DNA from: Chromera velia
Lineage: Eukaryota > Sar > Chromeraceae
Assembly (NCBI GenBank): GCA_018398765.1
Contig: JAHBMJ010000436.1
Span: forward strand, 1-47,563
Direction: 5' to 3'
Length of the DNA stretch: 47,563 nucleotides
Shown here: in pieces, positions 35,451 through 46,629 of the stretch
Layout: the number at the start of each line of letters is the position of its first letter
Position numbering within the stretch: the first letter of the stretch is position 1
Made by a program: the position numbers and the translations under genes
Notes under the pieces: model-generated
The model's database searches: none
What the model saw: only the letters and a program-made list of their open reading frames with translations
What the model was told of the DNA's origin: nothing

Positions 35451-36005
35451 ATGTGAGAGAGAGAGAGAGGGAGGGAGGGAGGGAGGGAGGGAGGGAGAGA
35501 GAGAGAGAGAGAGAGAGAATGAATGTCGGAGCTTTTGATAGTTTTGCATCTCATGTTGTCTTCACATCAACTCAGACTTTGCCGTGTCGGAAGGAAAAAC
35601 GGACCAGGTCCCAAAATTACAACAAGAACAGAGCAAGCGCTTCCAAAGCTTCGAGAAGAGTAAATGACGCAGACCTCAGATACATAAAAAGGAGCTCAAT
35701 GAAAGGGACAAACAACTGTGAAAAGAATGAACATTGATTCAAAGCCACAGTGACACAAAATGCAAAAGCAGAGCCTCCAAGCTCACCTTTTGTTCCTCCA
35801 AGTCACTGAAGAGATTCTCTAGAGACGTTTCCAGTGCCAGCACGTCCTCCCTCTCTGCTGAATTTTCCCAATTCAGAGAGGCTCCAGATTCGCGGAGGCC
35901 TACAGAGACCTTCACGGTGTCAGAGGTGGTAGAGAAGTACCTGCACAGAAAGCGGACGAAGGGGCACGCGAAAAAGAGGCAGGAAGGCGGGAAAAATAGA
36001 GACAG

Positions 36006-36082
<77 letters not shown>

Positions 36083-39000
36083 AGTATTTCTCGTCATCTC
36101 CGAAATCACACACTGATTTGTTGTGCTCTCACTAAAGACGAACAGGAAAAAGAAAGCAAGTAGAAGACAATCGATACAGATTCACGACGCAGACAGGCAA
36201 ACAGAGGAACAAGGGTACCAAGCCGAAGGATGCGAACCGTTTGTATTGCACTTCGTATCTATCCAGACTCGAGTCCTCAGTGAAGAAGGACGTGGTGGGA
36301 AAGGCCTCGCGAAGTTTGGTGACGCCAATGGCAGATCCCACCCATCCGGCCACGAAGATGCAGACAACCAGTACGTTGAACCACGTCTTGGTGAAGACAT
36401 GTGCGTAGAGGTTCACCATCCGGGCAATGAATCTCTCTGCTCGAATGGACTCTCCAATTGCTTTGAAACTTTTCTTTGATTTCAGACGACTCATCTGACG
36501 CCCCTTCATGTCCATCTGATTGCTCAAACGACTCTCACGGTGATCCCCTCCACCCGCTTCCATCTGATCTCCCTCTCCTCCCTCAGCTTCTCTATCTTCA
36601 ACTTTTTTACCTGCGACAGGTTCCAATTGCCGTCTTCTGCACGCACAAAAGGGAAATAAGATCGAAAAGTCGTCCGAAGAAAATAGCTTCGAGAAAACAG
36701 AAGATGTAAACCAACGAAGCCGCAAATAACCGAATGCACAGAGAGGCAGACAGATGCAGAGGTGGAACAACAAACAGACAATTAAGTAAAGAGGAAAATT
36801 GACTTCCCACGTTCCAAACCATCTACCTTGCATTTCTACTCACAGAAGGGGAGTGCTTGATTCATCTTGCGTAGACCGACAGAGCAGCAAAGGGAAGACC
36901 GGAATCGTGCACGTATTATGCACACACACACACCACGCATGCACATCCATACGCTTACTGTCCGCCCGACCGACCTGCAGGGTCTCCAGCAAAGTTCACA
37001 GTTTCCCCTTTTCCTCGAGCCAGAGTGCAGGACAAGCCAGGGTGCGAGGAAGAAAAACTGGGAGAGGAATTGCAGGGGGATCGCGGTGACTGCATAGAAG
37101 CACATGTCCCGGATGGCAGGCAGAGTACTCAGGGCACTCAGCGCAAAGAGGATCCAGTTAATCAGGGACGTCACAAGAATGGCGGGTCCGGCATTTCGCA
37201 CTGCCTTCATCACAACCTCCCTGTCACTTTTCTCGTGCGCATCTGCCTTCCTCGCCTCCCTCGTGTATTCCGACAGGACTGTGAACACATCGTCAACCCC
37301 AAAGCCCAGCAGCACATACAGAGTCACGTAGGTGACGGGACCGAAGGGAACTCCGGCCAGTCTGCATGCAGTGAATACAAGAAGGAGTCGGAACAAATAT
37401 TTGTGTCTGTGTTGTAAAAAAAAAACGCATTAAGTGCCCCCCAATCTTTGGACCTGCAACTCTTTTGGAACGGGATCAGACGACAACATAAATCAAAGCC
37501 CTTTTTTCTTCTTGCTCCCAGAGGGAATTACTTCTCGTCTCATGTCAACTTTTTTGGTCCCATCTACTCTCTGTTTGTTCTGCTTGATTGGCGAGTAGAA
37601 GTTCGAGGGTTTTCCCGCCTATCGCTGTCTATATACACTTAATTGCCTGCAGACTCCAACTTTGAATATCATTATTCCACATGCACACGCACGAGCGCAC
37701 CTGCAGATTCCGATGCTGGTGAAAATCGCCATCGAAGTTCCCAAAAGGCCCAAAATGGCGATTGTGCCTACAGAGTCTTCAGGGGACTCCACGCTGAGAT
37801 GGCCCAGGAAACAAACGAACGCAAGAGACCCCATCGAGATGAAAATGAAGGGCGACACGCTGGAAATAGAAGTGTTGACTTCGTCATTCGTTTGCCTAAA
37901 AAAGTTGCAGTAAATCTCCAGATCACCCCCCCCCTCTCCCCACTCTTCTCTCGAGGTATCCTTGAACGTGTCTACCATTTTCTGCTCCCACGCCAATGCA
38001 TCATCGAGGCGATCTGATTTGTACTGGTCCGGTCTGTCTGCTGTGGGGCCCACAACGAAGTAGTCGATCTTTGCGGCTTCTGCAGAGCTGCAGTGAGAGG
38101 GGGAAGGGAAAGGGACGGAGAGGTGTTCAGAAGAAGGTTCTGTCTAGACCTGACTATAAACAAAGCTGTGAAAGAGAATTTTCAAAAGTCTGTTGACACA
38201 GGACGCTTGCAAAACAAAAAAGAAAGAGGAACGGGCAAAAAGAGAGACAGGGAGAGAGGTTATTAAAGAAAGGTACCAAACAGCAAGCCCCCCCAACACA
38301 CACGCACAAACTCACACATACACGTTGCCGTTCCTCCCACACCCAAATTTAGACACATACCATCACCTGAGCTCTCAAAGTCACGTACAATCTCTAGACA
38401 GAAAAAAACTTGTGTTTGACCTCACACGAAGGGGTCGAAACAAGGTACAATGGTGAACGAGCAGGAAAACCGTGACTCAGCCTGCTTGCACAGGATCTCC
38501 AGCACACTGCATCACACGTAGGACAAACGTGCCGAATGTCCATGCAACCCGATGCCCTGCCTCAAAGCCGACAGACCGACCTGATGTTGAACAGGACCCC
38601 CCCCAACCCCAAGGTATCTGCTGTGGGGGCTTGCCCCCAGATATTCAGGTTGGTGGCATCGTTCAGGAGTGCAACAAGGGCTGCATCGGATGTCGCAAAG
38701 GGGAGGGCAGGGAAGGTAGGCAGGCCCGTCTTGTAACACACAGAGGGTGCGGCTTGAAAGCAAACGTCGGTGTAGTTCTTGAACACAGTCGAGTCATCAG
38801 GGTCTGCGTACTGGAGCCCGGTCACGTTGGAGTCGATGTTCGAAATTACCCCCAGGGACTCGAGAGTCAAGACTGTGCCTGTGGTACTACTGCGGTTAAC
38901 AACGATGACGGAGGACGGACGGATAGGCTCAGAGTCCCAGAGGCGGAAGTATTCGTTCTCCTCGTCCATTGGGCGGACTGAGGGGGGGAGCCTGCATGCG

Positions 39001-39720
39001 TGCGTCAACCCATTCAGGTCCATGGTTAGGGGCAGAAAAATAAGAACACGAATATCGCCAGACACACAGGTAGGCAGAGAATTTTTTTTTCTTTTCCGTA
39101 GAGGACATGCGTTGGCTTGTCTTTTCTCGTCGATTCCTGCTATTTATCAAAGGAGCAACATATTCTGTAGAGACACAAGTGTACACGCAGTCATCATGCA
39201 CCACTAAGGACATCCATCATTCAGTTGACTCACTTACCAGTCCACATCAGGGTTGGCACTCTCCTCCCACGTGAAGATGTTGGGAACGAACAGACCCACA
39301 CTCAGGGCGACCTGCGGATACTCCGATTTCAGCAAAGAATTGAGCAAATGAGGAAAGGTGACCGGTGTAAGAAGATAAAGGAGGCATGAGAAAAAAACAA
39401 GGACAGAGGAAAGCATGTCAACTATGCGCCCATTGTCCAAGAAAGAAACCAGTTCAGACAGAGGAAGAGGCATCTTCGCATGCCTGAAACAGAGATAAGG
39501 TGCACCTCAAAGAAACTGCACCCTGCGACAGAATTGACTCAGCACAACGGATGCGAGAAAGGGAGTTGCAGACAGACAGACAGACCCATAAGAGAATCCA
39601 CAGGAGAGGGAGTTTGGTTGTGCCTCCTGCCGCCCTCTTACAGAGGTCCTGAATGAAGTCGTCGAACTTTTGGTGGGCCCACTGCCAGCCTTTCAAGATG
39701 GTGCGAAACACGTTGCACAT
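33383..39720 (-). CDS. Patched-like RND membrane transporter with sterol-sensing domain
   Basis: Ten exons: 39720-39586, 39311-39238, 38991-38581, 38087-37701, 37361-36975, 36636-about 36219, 35940-35787, 35241-35156, 34772-34559, 34297-33383; about 1060 residues. All junctions agree in phase except exon 6 to 7, where the best donor (GTACCC) ends in phase 0 but exon 7 needs phase 2. TM1 is near 36-58 (KLPLLWILLWVALSVGLF). A lumenal loop of about 220 residues follows with N-glycosylation-type sites. The sterol-sensing block, 283-447, has five helices; the fourth TM carries GFGVDDVFTV (Asp359, Asp360), matching the conserved TM4 GxxDD of Patched/NPC1/Dispatched proteins that couples ion flow. 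TM7 is near 549-569 (WFNVLVVCIFVAGWVGSAIG), then a second loop with IVSWLRDF, and TM8-12 in the last exon, including HLVDPRLRGAKRVEQT. A cytosolic acidic tail of about 110 residues ends it. The substrate is unknown, and sterol or lipid is inference. Confidence 0.85.
35262..35521. repeat. CA, GA and GACA/GGGA compound microsatellite in intron 7 of the transporter
   Basis: The plus strand runs CA (35263-35292), GA (35309-35332), CAGA/GACA (35333-35452), GGGA (35469-35496) and GA to 35518. In the transporter transcript it is UG, CU and CUGU/CCCU. It begins about 20 bases from the splice acceptor of exon 8. Confidence 0.9.
36005..36080. repeat. (CA)n microsatellite in intron 6 of the transporter
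   Basis: About 75 bases of CA with two CG-containing interruptions near 36037, in the intron between exons 6 and 7. It reads (UG)n in the transcript. Confidence 0.9.
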
Positions 39721-40445
39721 TTTGTCACCCGAATTGAACTTCTCTCGAATGTGTTACTCCTGCTTGCAACACCCACTCTGACCGAGAAAGTTGGCAGTTG
39801 AGACGTCCGGCTGTAGGAAATCAGCAATTGCTATGAGAAGACAAGACGGCTGTACGTTTGTTCCGGTTATCTTTCAGAGCAGTCGTTTCTCCGTTGAGTG
39901 TACTGGCTGTGGCAGCGCAACAGTGTTCTCCTTTCGGATTTACAAGTGGGTGTTGCATAAAAATTTGCGTGTCAATGTCGCCAATGTACGACTTCACAGG
40001 TCACGGTCACAAATGCAGTTCTACCTCCTCGTTGCATTTCAATGAGTGACCTGGCATGGAGGGCAGCTCGATCTCAGACGTACTGACTTCTCAAAAGAGA
40101 TGTGTTGCGAACCATACAAAGAAAGTGTCTGACCTTTTTACGTGAAGGCAGGTCCCGGCCGCCAAGCCGCGGCCGCGGCATGGTCGGACCCGCGGGGCCG
40201 CGCCATGACTGCTCCCAATGTCATGAAATCACTTTTGGACCTTCCCCCCTCATGTGAAAAGCTTTGTGCTCAACGGTGCAGCGTCGGTGCTCAACCGAGG
40301 ACTTGCAGATCACCGTTTTTTCCGCAGAGGTAGATCGAACAAGAAAGAGTTTGAGAAAAATGGCGTCCGAAATGTTGTCCTTATTCTGTCTGTCTCCATC
40401 GTAGCACCAGCTGTGCAGTCTCCTCCTGAGCCCTCCTATGCAAGG
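39721..40445. promoter_or_regulatory. shared divergent promoter region, transporter and FTR genes
   Basis: The two start codons face away from each other over 725 bases, so both promoters must lie here unless there are non-coding first exons. A GC-rich patch at about 40155-40205 (GGCCGCCAAGCCGCGGCCGC) resembles patches in other gaps. No TATA box or known element was clear on either strand. Co-regulation is only a possibility. Confidence 0.4.
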
Positions 40446-41886
40446 ATGCGGCTGGGGTTGTGTGTCGCCGTTCTGTGCTTGGGTCCGTTTTCTTTAGATG
40501 TATCATCAGCCTTTGTTCTGAAAATGCCAGGGGCAAACAGAAGAGGGTTGCAGTTGCCTTCGGGGACCTCCAATTTTGGATCAACGAAGAGAGCTGCCCT
40601 CTTGTTGGAGAAGGAAACACCTCTCTCCTCCTCCTCCTCCACCCCCAAGAACTCCAAACCCCCTTCGCCCGTCTCAAAGGAAATGACGGCGATGTGGAAG
40701 TTCGCAGAACAGTACGCTCGTGTGACAGACACCGTGTTCTGCAGGTAGGCTTGTCAGACTGCGCTTCTCCCCGTCTCCTTTACCTCCGTCGAATCTCCCA
40801 CCCCTCATCCCACCTTTGTGTTAATTATCTGGCTGCGTGCAGTGAGCCTGAAGTAACGTCCACAGTGCTTCAAGGCCTTGCAGTGAACAAGGTGAGTAGG
40901 GAAATGAAGGGCTGTGACACCAAGAGAGAGAGTCCTCCTTCCGTATCGGCATTCTGATCTCCTCTCCCACTTGTGCCTCCCTGCAATTCTCTTTCTCGAT
41001 CTGATTGGAATGCTCTCGTATTGACGCGCTGGGAAGCCTTGGAATGGGTTGAAGAGTCTAGCATGCAATCTCCTTCCTCTTTTCCTTCCGTCTTTAATTG
41101 CTCCGTGAGACTCTCTCTCTCTTTCGTTTTCCGTTCCTCGCTCTGTCTCACTGTTACCGCACTTTTGATCTTCTTGCTGTCTGGGTTCCAATTTTCTCTC
41201 TGCATTGTAAGTTCGACTTTGCCTTTCTCCTGTAACACCAGAATCCGTTCTTCTTCTTCTTCTTCTTCTTCCACTCTTCCTACACACCCCAATGAACCGT
41301 CTTCTCTGGACTCCTTCTCGGTTCTTGTCTTCTTCTCTCTTCCAATGCACCCCTCCTTTTCTCTGAACGGTCTCGTGTCCCTTCCCTTGCTTGAGTGCAG
41401 AGGGAACTTGGGGCTCCCCTCTGTCCCTGTCGGTCCTACAACGATATGCAAGCAGAGGTGGGTGTTCTGTTAGTCATCCAATCCAATCCAATGAATTTAT
41501 ATACACCGGAGTACATTGTCGTGTCTCCGCATGCATCTTCAAGCTGTAGCTCCGAGGAAATTGAAGCAGGAGGTGGCCCCAACAATATGGACGGGTGTCT
41601 GCTCTTCGTGGGAGGCGGCTTTCATCATGTTTAAGTGTTTGTGAATTTGGATTGAATGCACTGCCGGCGTTTTTGCTGCCTGATTTCAATTTTTTCTGAA
41701 GGTTTTCCTTCCCGTTTTCCCACCCTTTCCCTCGTCCTTCTGTCTGCGCATCGTTTCAGATGAAGAGAGTAGAAGCATTAAGAAACCTTCATACATAGAC
41801 GTCATCCTCATCCCACCCCCTTCCCTTCCTCCCTCAGGTCAAAAACGCTTACTGGAACTGTCCATGTGTTCCTATGCAGGTTCGTG

Positions 41887-41964
<78 letters not shown>

Positions 41965-43021
41965 GTACATTCATCGGAATCTGCCGATGGTCTCAAGCGA
42001 GGGGGGGCACCGGGTTTCCATCCGGTCTGTATGGCATGCAGTGGTTGAAGAAGAGACGGGGAAAGCTGCTTAGCAATTGGTGGCAAAAAGGAAGAAGAAA
42101 CGTACTTGACGAAAAGTGTCTGAAATCGCGGTGGGGGAGCTTTCTGTGAGAGCTGGGATGAGTGGAATCCCGTTTGCTTTCTGTTTTTTTGTTTTCCTTC
42201 GTTCCTTCCTGGGTGCTTTCCTTCGTATACAGCCTGCCTGTATTCTGGAAAGCACAGGAAGACAGAAGAAACGAAAAAGATAGATCAGTTTGTTTCAATC
42301 CTTCCTTCATGGCTTCGTCCGTGCAGGAGAGGAAGGAGTGCCACTGCATGCTCTTCCTTCCCAAAGACACTGAATTCGCGGGGGAAACGGGGTAGGTCCC
42401 TCTTGTTCTTCTTTTCTTTTTCTGGCTGTTTTGAGAAAGCAAGGGAGGGAGGAAGGGAGGGAGGAAGAGAGCAAGCAAAAGACTGATCGACAGACAGACC
42501 CAACAATGATCGATTTGTCCGCCTAGTTCAAACTTTTGTTTGACGCCTTTCCTAAGTTTTTGCGACAATGTTGTGTTTCTATCCTCTTCTCTAACTGACG
42601 CACAAAGAGGCTGATTTGGAGGCAGAAAAGGAAGGAGGCAAGGAGAAAGAAGTGCAGCACGGACAAGTACAGAGACAGACCGTCTGGATGGGTGTGGAGG
42701 CAAACAGAGAGACAGTCAAACGGAGAGGCAAAGGAATGGAGACTGGCAAAAGGAAAAGACGGAAAAGTGACATTGCTACGCATCTATCCATCAACCCTGC
42801 ATTTTTAAAGCGCCGGATTCATGTACTGGAGACGCACTGGTGCATTGTGACATCCGTCTCCATCCATTCATGCATGCATCCGTCGATCTTCAATTTATTC
42901 CGTGTTGCTCCCTTGCAATTATGTGTGTGACTGTGTTCTTCTCTTCATTTGCAGAACAATTGATATCGAGCACCTGATCGCTGCCGAGGAGGCGGGGGCG
43001 TCGACGGAAGTCGTATTTTGA
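40446..43021 (+). CDS. FTRB: ferredoxin-thioredoxin reductase catalytic (beta) subunit, plastid-targeted
   Basis: Six exons with consistent phase: 40446-40744, 40843-40891, 41401-41457, 41838-41879, 42327-42391, 42955-43021; 192 residues. The enzyme passes electrons from ferredoxin through a 4Fe-4S cluster to the disulfide of thioredoxin in plastids. All seven family cysteines are present: Cys99 (TVFC), 124 and 126 (LCPCRSY), 143 and 145 (NCPCVP), 154 and 156 (ECHCMLF). The last six have exactly the spacing of the Synechocystis enzyme, which makes Cys126/Cys156 the redox pair and 124, 143, 145, 154 the cluster ligands. Residues 1-80 precede the domain: a hydrophobic leader (MRLGLCVAVLCLGPFSLDVSSAFVL), then a Ser/Lys/Pro-rich part, as in bipartite presequences of complex plastids. 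The ATG at 40446 is chosen because it opens this leader. Short exons of 42-65 bases split the cysteine motifs. Confidence 0.93.
41465..41690. other. possible retroelement tail inside FTR intron 3
   Basis: A CCAAT-type short tandem (ATCCAATCCAATCCAATG, about 41477-41494) borders AT-rich sequence. The (AATCC)n tract followed by unrelated sequence recalls the simple-repeat tails of the LINE fragments at 29.3 and 31.2 kb, but the body does not match them. This is weak evidence. Confidence 0.25.
41886..41965. repeat. CT, TG and GA microsatellite in FTR intron 4
   Basis: CT (41887-41901), TG (41902-41933) and GA (41934-41962) runs begin seven bases after the donor GTTCGT. The transcript therefore has CU and UG tracts directly next to the 5' splice site. 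Confidence 0.9.
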
Positions 43022-43950
43022 CCCTTGACCCTACCTCCATGTTGTTTTGTTTTGTTTTGTTTCCACAGCCTGGGCTGATAAACGAATGGGTGCTTCCCAG
43101 GGTGTTTTTGCCTTCTTTTTCGTTGGACAAAGGGGGGGGAGGGGCACGGGAAAAGGGTCCTTTCCGTCTTTTGGATTCGATTTTCCGCTATCGGTGTACT
43201 TGGAAAAGGGAACGAATTAACAAAAACAGCGTGCGTTCTCATACGCACATCTGCATGTGCAAATGCGGGCTCGATTCATTCAACCGAAAGACCCGGCAGG
43301 CAATCCTTGCCGGCTATTTCTGAAGAGGCATGCAGGCAGGCCCCTTCGTATTCCTTATCCATCAATCGATCGATCGATCGATCGTCAATCAGTTTGCTCT
43401 CTCTCTCTCTCTCTCCCTCTCTCTCCGTGCGCGTGCACACATTCCTGCTTTCTGGGACCAAGAACCCGAACCCAGCAGATGAATTCAGTCGTAGTGGGGG
43501 GGGGGGCAGGGTGACACTGTGCATGAGTGCATGTTTGGTATGGTGAGGGGCACTTTAGAAGGCAGGAGGCTGCTTTGAAAAGGAGTGGGCCTGTGGGGCG
43601 TTTTCCTACGCACAATCAATTAGATGCATGCATGCATTCCGTAGTGGATCGATCCCTTCCGCCGCCTTCAGCGCGGCCAGCGGGGGGCAGAGAGGGAGAG
43701 GGGAACGATAACCAGATTCCGGCAGGGTTTTGGAGTTTCGAAAGGCGGGAGGAAGATCCATCGAGGCTATGTTCCTCACTTCAAGATTTTGGAGTATTCT
43801 GCTGTGCTTGTCTTTTGATGGCCGAGGTCGCGTGAGGCCACGTGCTTAGCTGCGTGCAAGTGTTACAGCAAACCCATGTATTGATAGAAGCTTCACAGCT
43901 GCATATTAGGAACAAAGCAAAAGCATAATAGAAATAAATGAAACCAGCCT
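43022..43950. other. 3' region of the FTR gene with small simple repeats
   Basis: The FTR 3' UTR presumably begins here. 43364-43384 is a perfect ATCG tandem, 43399-43424 a CT tract, and 43495-43506 a G run. No gene or RNA is supported. Confidence 0.4.
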
Positions 43951-44012
43951 CTGTGTGTGTGCGTGTGCGTTTGTGCGTGTGTGTGTGTGTGTGTGCGTGC
44001 GTTCGTGCGTGC

Positions 44013-44051
<39 letters not shown>

Positions 44052-44085
44052 TGTGTCTGTGTCTGTGTGTCCGTGTGTCTGTATG

Positions 44086-44116
<31 letters not shown>

Positions 44117-44132
44117 GTGTGTGTGTGTGTGT

Positions 44133-44170
<38 letters not shown>

Positions 44171-44175
44171 GTGTG

Positions 44176-44260
<85 letters not shown>

Positions 44261-44282
44261 TGTGTGTGTGTGTCCGTGTGTC

Positions 44283-44347
<65 letters not shown>
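43951..44347. repeat. long TG microsatellite with two CT blocks
   Basis: About 400 bases of TG with TGCG, TGTC and TATG variants are interrupted by CT blocks at about 44178-44210 and 44318-44346. Each CT block follows TGTGTTTT, so the unit TG-TTTT-CT appears twice, suggesting one large duplication of about 140 bases. Confidence 0.95.
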
Positions 44348-44349
<2 letters not shown>

Positions 44350-45402
44350 ACCATGACCTCCGCAGCTGCACTTTGTTCTAGCCGTTCAAGAGTCTAGACC
44401 TGTAGATCTAGACCGTTCATTTTTCTAGTCATTTTTACGTTTGACTCGGTTTAAGCTAGGGTTTCAGAAAAAACCACCTAAATCTTTTTATAATTACGAT
44501 CAATTCAGACTCATTAAACCTTCAAGTTTGAATCTCCTATATTATAAATCAGACTCGGACTTTTATAGTATGGTCAGGCTCTAATATGGACTAAATAATG
44601 GCAGAGTTCACTCAGTTCATGGTACGACAGATCGCGACAGGAGACTAGTCAGGAAAAAGAAAAAAAGAAGTTATATTTGTGTCTGTTTTAAGCAGTTTGA
44701 AGTTTGAAACAGCCTGGCTAGGTTATGGTAGGTAACGGTTTGACTTATAAATTTGTTTTTACCGTTTTTAAATCCCGGGGCGAGATTTCCCTCATTGTTC
44801 CTCACTCTTTTTCGGAATCCGTTTCCTCCAGTACCCGCCTTTTTCCTCGACTCCTAGCTTGACTCTCTCTCTGAGTAGCCCTATTGCAACGAGAAGACTC
44901 ATCCAACCGACTAGATTGGAGAGTCCGACCTGCATCTGTCGCCCCTCTCATACACTCACCCTGAGGCTCCTCCGTTTCCTCTGTTTCTGAGGCCACGTTG
45001 CTTCCAGACCTTACAAGCCTATGATTCCTGGTATGGTTGGACGCAGCAGTGGGTGGAGGATTGTGTAATGCTGGCGCTGTTGCTGCTGCTGCTGCTGCTG
45101 CTGCAGGTGGTTATGAGGATGGATGGCCTATAGACCGATTAATAATGGCATATGATGAAGAAACCATGAATCAAACCGCTGTTTGAGGATCACTCAGTTA
45201 GAGCTTGAGACGGCATCTCGCTAGAGAGTTCTTCGGAAATTTTTTGCTGAGAAACAGTCTTGCTTGAACCCATTCTTCGCAGCGCCCGTCTCATGGTTTT
45301 GATCGTAGCAGAAAACTCTTTCTCCATTCTCCAGCTTCATTCTGTTCACTCTGTTTTTTCTGGCTCTCAGCTTTGGCAAATCGATAACCTTTTCCCCAGC
45401 TT
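44348..45402. other. intergenic with a CTG trinucleotide run
   Basis: 44400-44790 is AT-rich without a gene. 45069-45102 is a perfect CTG repeat of about 11 units. A minus-strand frame at 44802-44996 (Glu/Arg-rich) and one at 45291-45479 show no domain. The plus-strand frame that becomes the broken gene at 45403 is open from about 45205 apart from a TAA at 45385. Confidence 0.4.
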
Positions 45403-46629
45403 TTGCTCAAAGCGAACTCCAATTTTGCTACAACTTCAGCATCTGTGTCCGCCCTTTCCACCTCGGCTGCCCTTTTCACACCAAACTTGTCACCTCCTGA
45501 AGCTTACGTCAATCCCTCCCCCCAGGTGACTCAGAGCGCTACGCCTTCTATCTCGCCCTCCCCACAAAGCGATGCCAACACGCCCCCCCCACAAAGCGCT
45601 TCCGTCTTGCCCTCCCCATAAAGCGATGCCAACACGCCCCCCCCACAAAGCGCTTCCGTCTCGCCCTCCCTACAAAGCGATGCCAACATGCCCCCCCCAC
45701 AAAGCGCTTCCGTCTCGCCCTCCCCACAAAGCGATGCCAACACGCCCCCCCCACAAAGCGCTTCCGTCTCGCCCTCCCCACAAAGCGATGCTAACACGCC
45801 CTCTACCAACAACAGTGCATCCATATCCTCCTCCTTGAATTTGAAAGGCGACTCTGTCAACCAAATCCTTGAACTCGTCTACTCCACTATCATGGACGTT
45901 GGTTCCTCAAAACCCCTCTCCCCACCTACTCCTCCTGAGGTTCCCCAAGCCCCAGTGTACTTCATTCACCTTTTCCTTGAAGGAGACTTTAGCGAAAACC
46001 CGTTTGGCCTCTCAGCTCAGACTGTTCGTAAGCTGTTTGACCTTTATGTACAGGAGGATCTGCCTTACTGTGACGGCGCAGATTTTCTTAGGCAAAGGGG
46101 CCTGGAGGCAGTTTTTCGTTGTGACATGACGGAGAAGCATGCCAACGATGTGATTGCCACCCGGGATGGGTGTTCGCTCTTTTCTGTTCGCGGGTATGGA
46201 GACGCGTTCCCTTCTTGTAAGGTGCGCCTTCATATCTGTGGAGAATCTCACCTTTCTGAATCAGAGCAGGAAGAATGCAATGTGCAACGTTCTTTGCAGC
46301 AGCTCTTCTCTCTGCTTCCTCCCTCTGACCACATGAGTCCTCGTCTGCGCCTCACTGCACAGATGACGACTCCCGGCGTCGTTTCTAAGTCAGCAAAGAA
46401 GTCTTAGCGTCAGAGGGCATGGGATTAGATTCAAGACGAGATTGGCTTTCTCGAACAGTTCGAAGAGGGGGAAGAACAAGCATCCAGCGGAGAGAACCTC
46501 TCCTTTGACACGTCTTTCCCATCAATTACACGCGCTGTGCGGGCTTTTGTCACACTCGAAAACCATCCAGCAGGAGAAGGAGACGGTGACCAACCTAGTC
46601 TTCAAAAGGGCAAGTTTGTTGCAACGTGA
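45403..46629 (+). pseudogene. Pro/Ser/Gln-repeat protein, frame broken by three stops
   Basis: One frame runs from the ATG at 45403 to TGA at 46627, interrupted at TAA 45619, TAG 46405 and TAG 46426. The first part is a nine-residue repeat (PSPQSDANT alternating with PPPQSASVS) coded by 54 bp units. In sister copies the codon at the first stop is CAA (Gln), so that stop is a single C-to-T change. Reading past the next two stops keeps coding-like sequence (DEIGFLEQFEEGEEQ). The central unrecognised domain, about 45950-46300, has VYFIHLFLEGDFSENPFGL and LFDLYVQEDLPYCDGADFL. No introns are visible. It could be a dead host gene or a retroelement gag-like ORF. If alive, the part from 45688 to 46407 would give 239 residues. 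Confidence 0.5.
45536..45800 (+). repeat. 54 bp in-frame tandem repeat, about five copies
   Basis: Copies start with GCGCTTCCGTCT at 45596, 45650, 45704 and 45758, with a diverged one at 45536. Each 54 bp unit is itself two related 27 bp halves (CCACAAAGCG shared). Copy number and phase keep the reading frame, apart from the TAA in one copy. Confidence 0.9.

Noticed and set aside
41474-41689. 71-codon minus-strand ORF in FTR intron 3
   Set aside because: No coding motif; at most a retroelement tail, listed only as a low-confidence feature.
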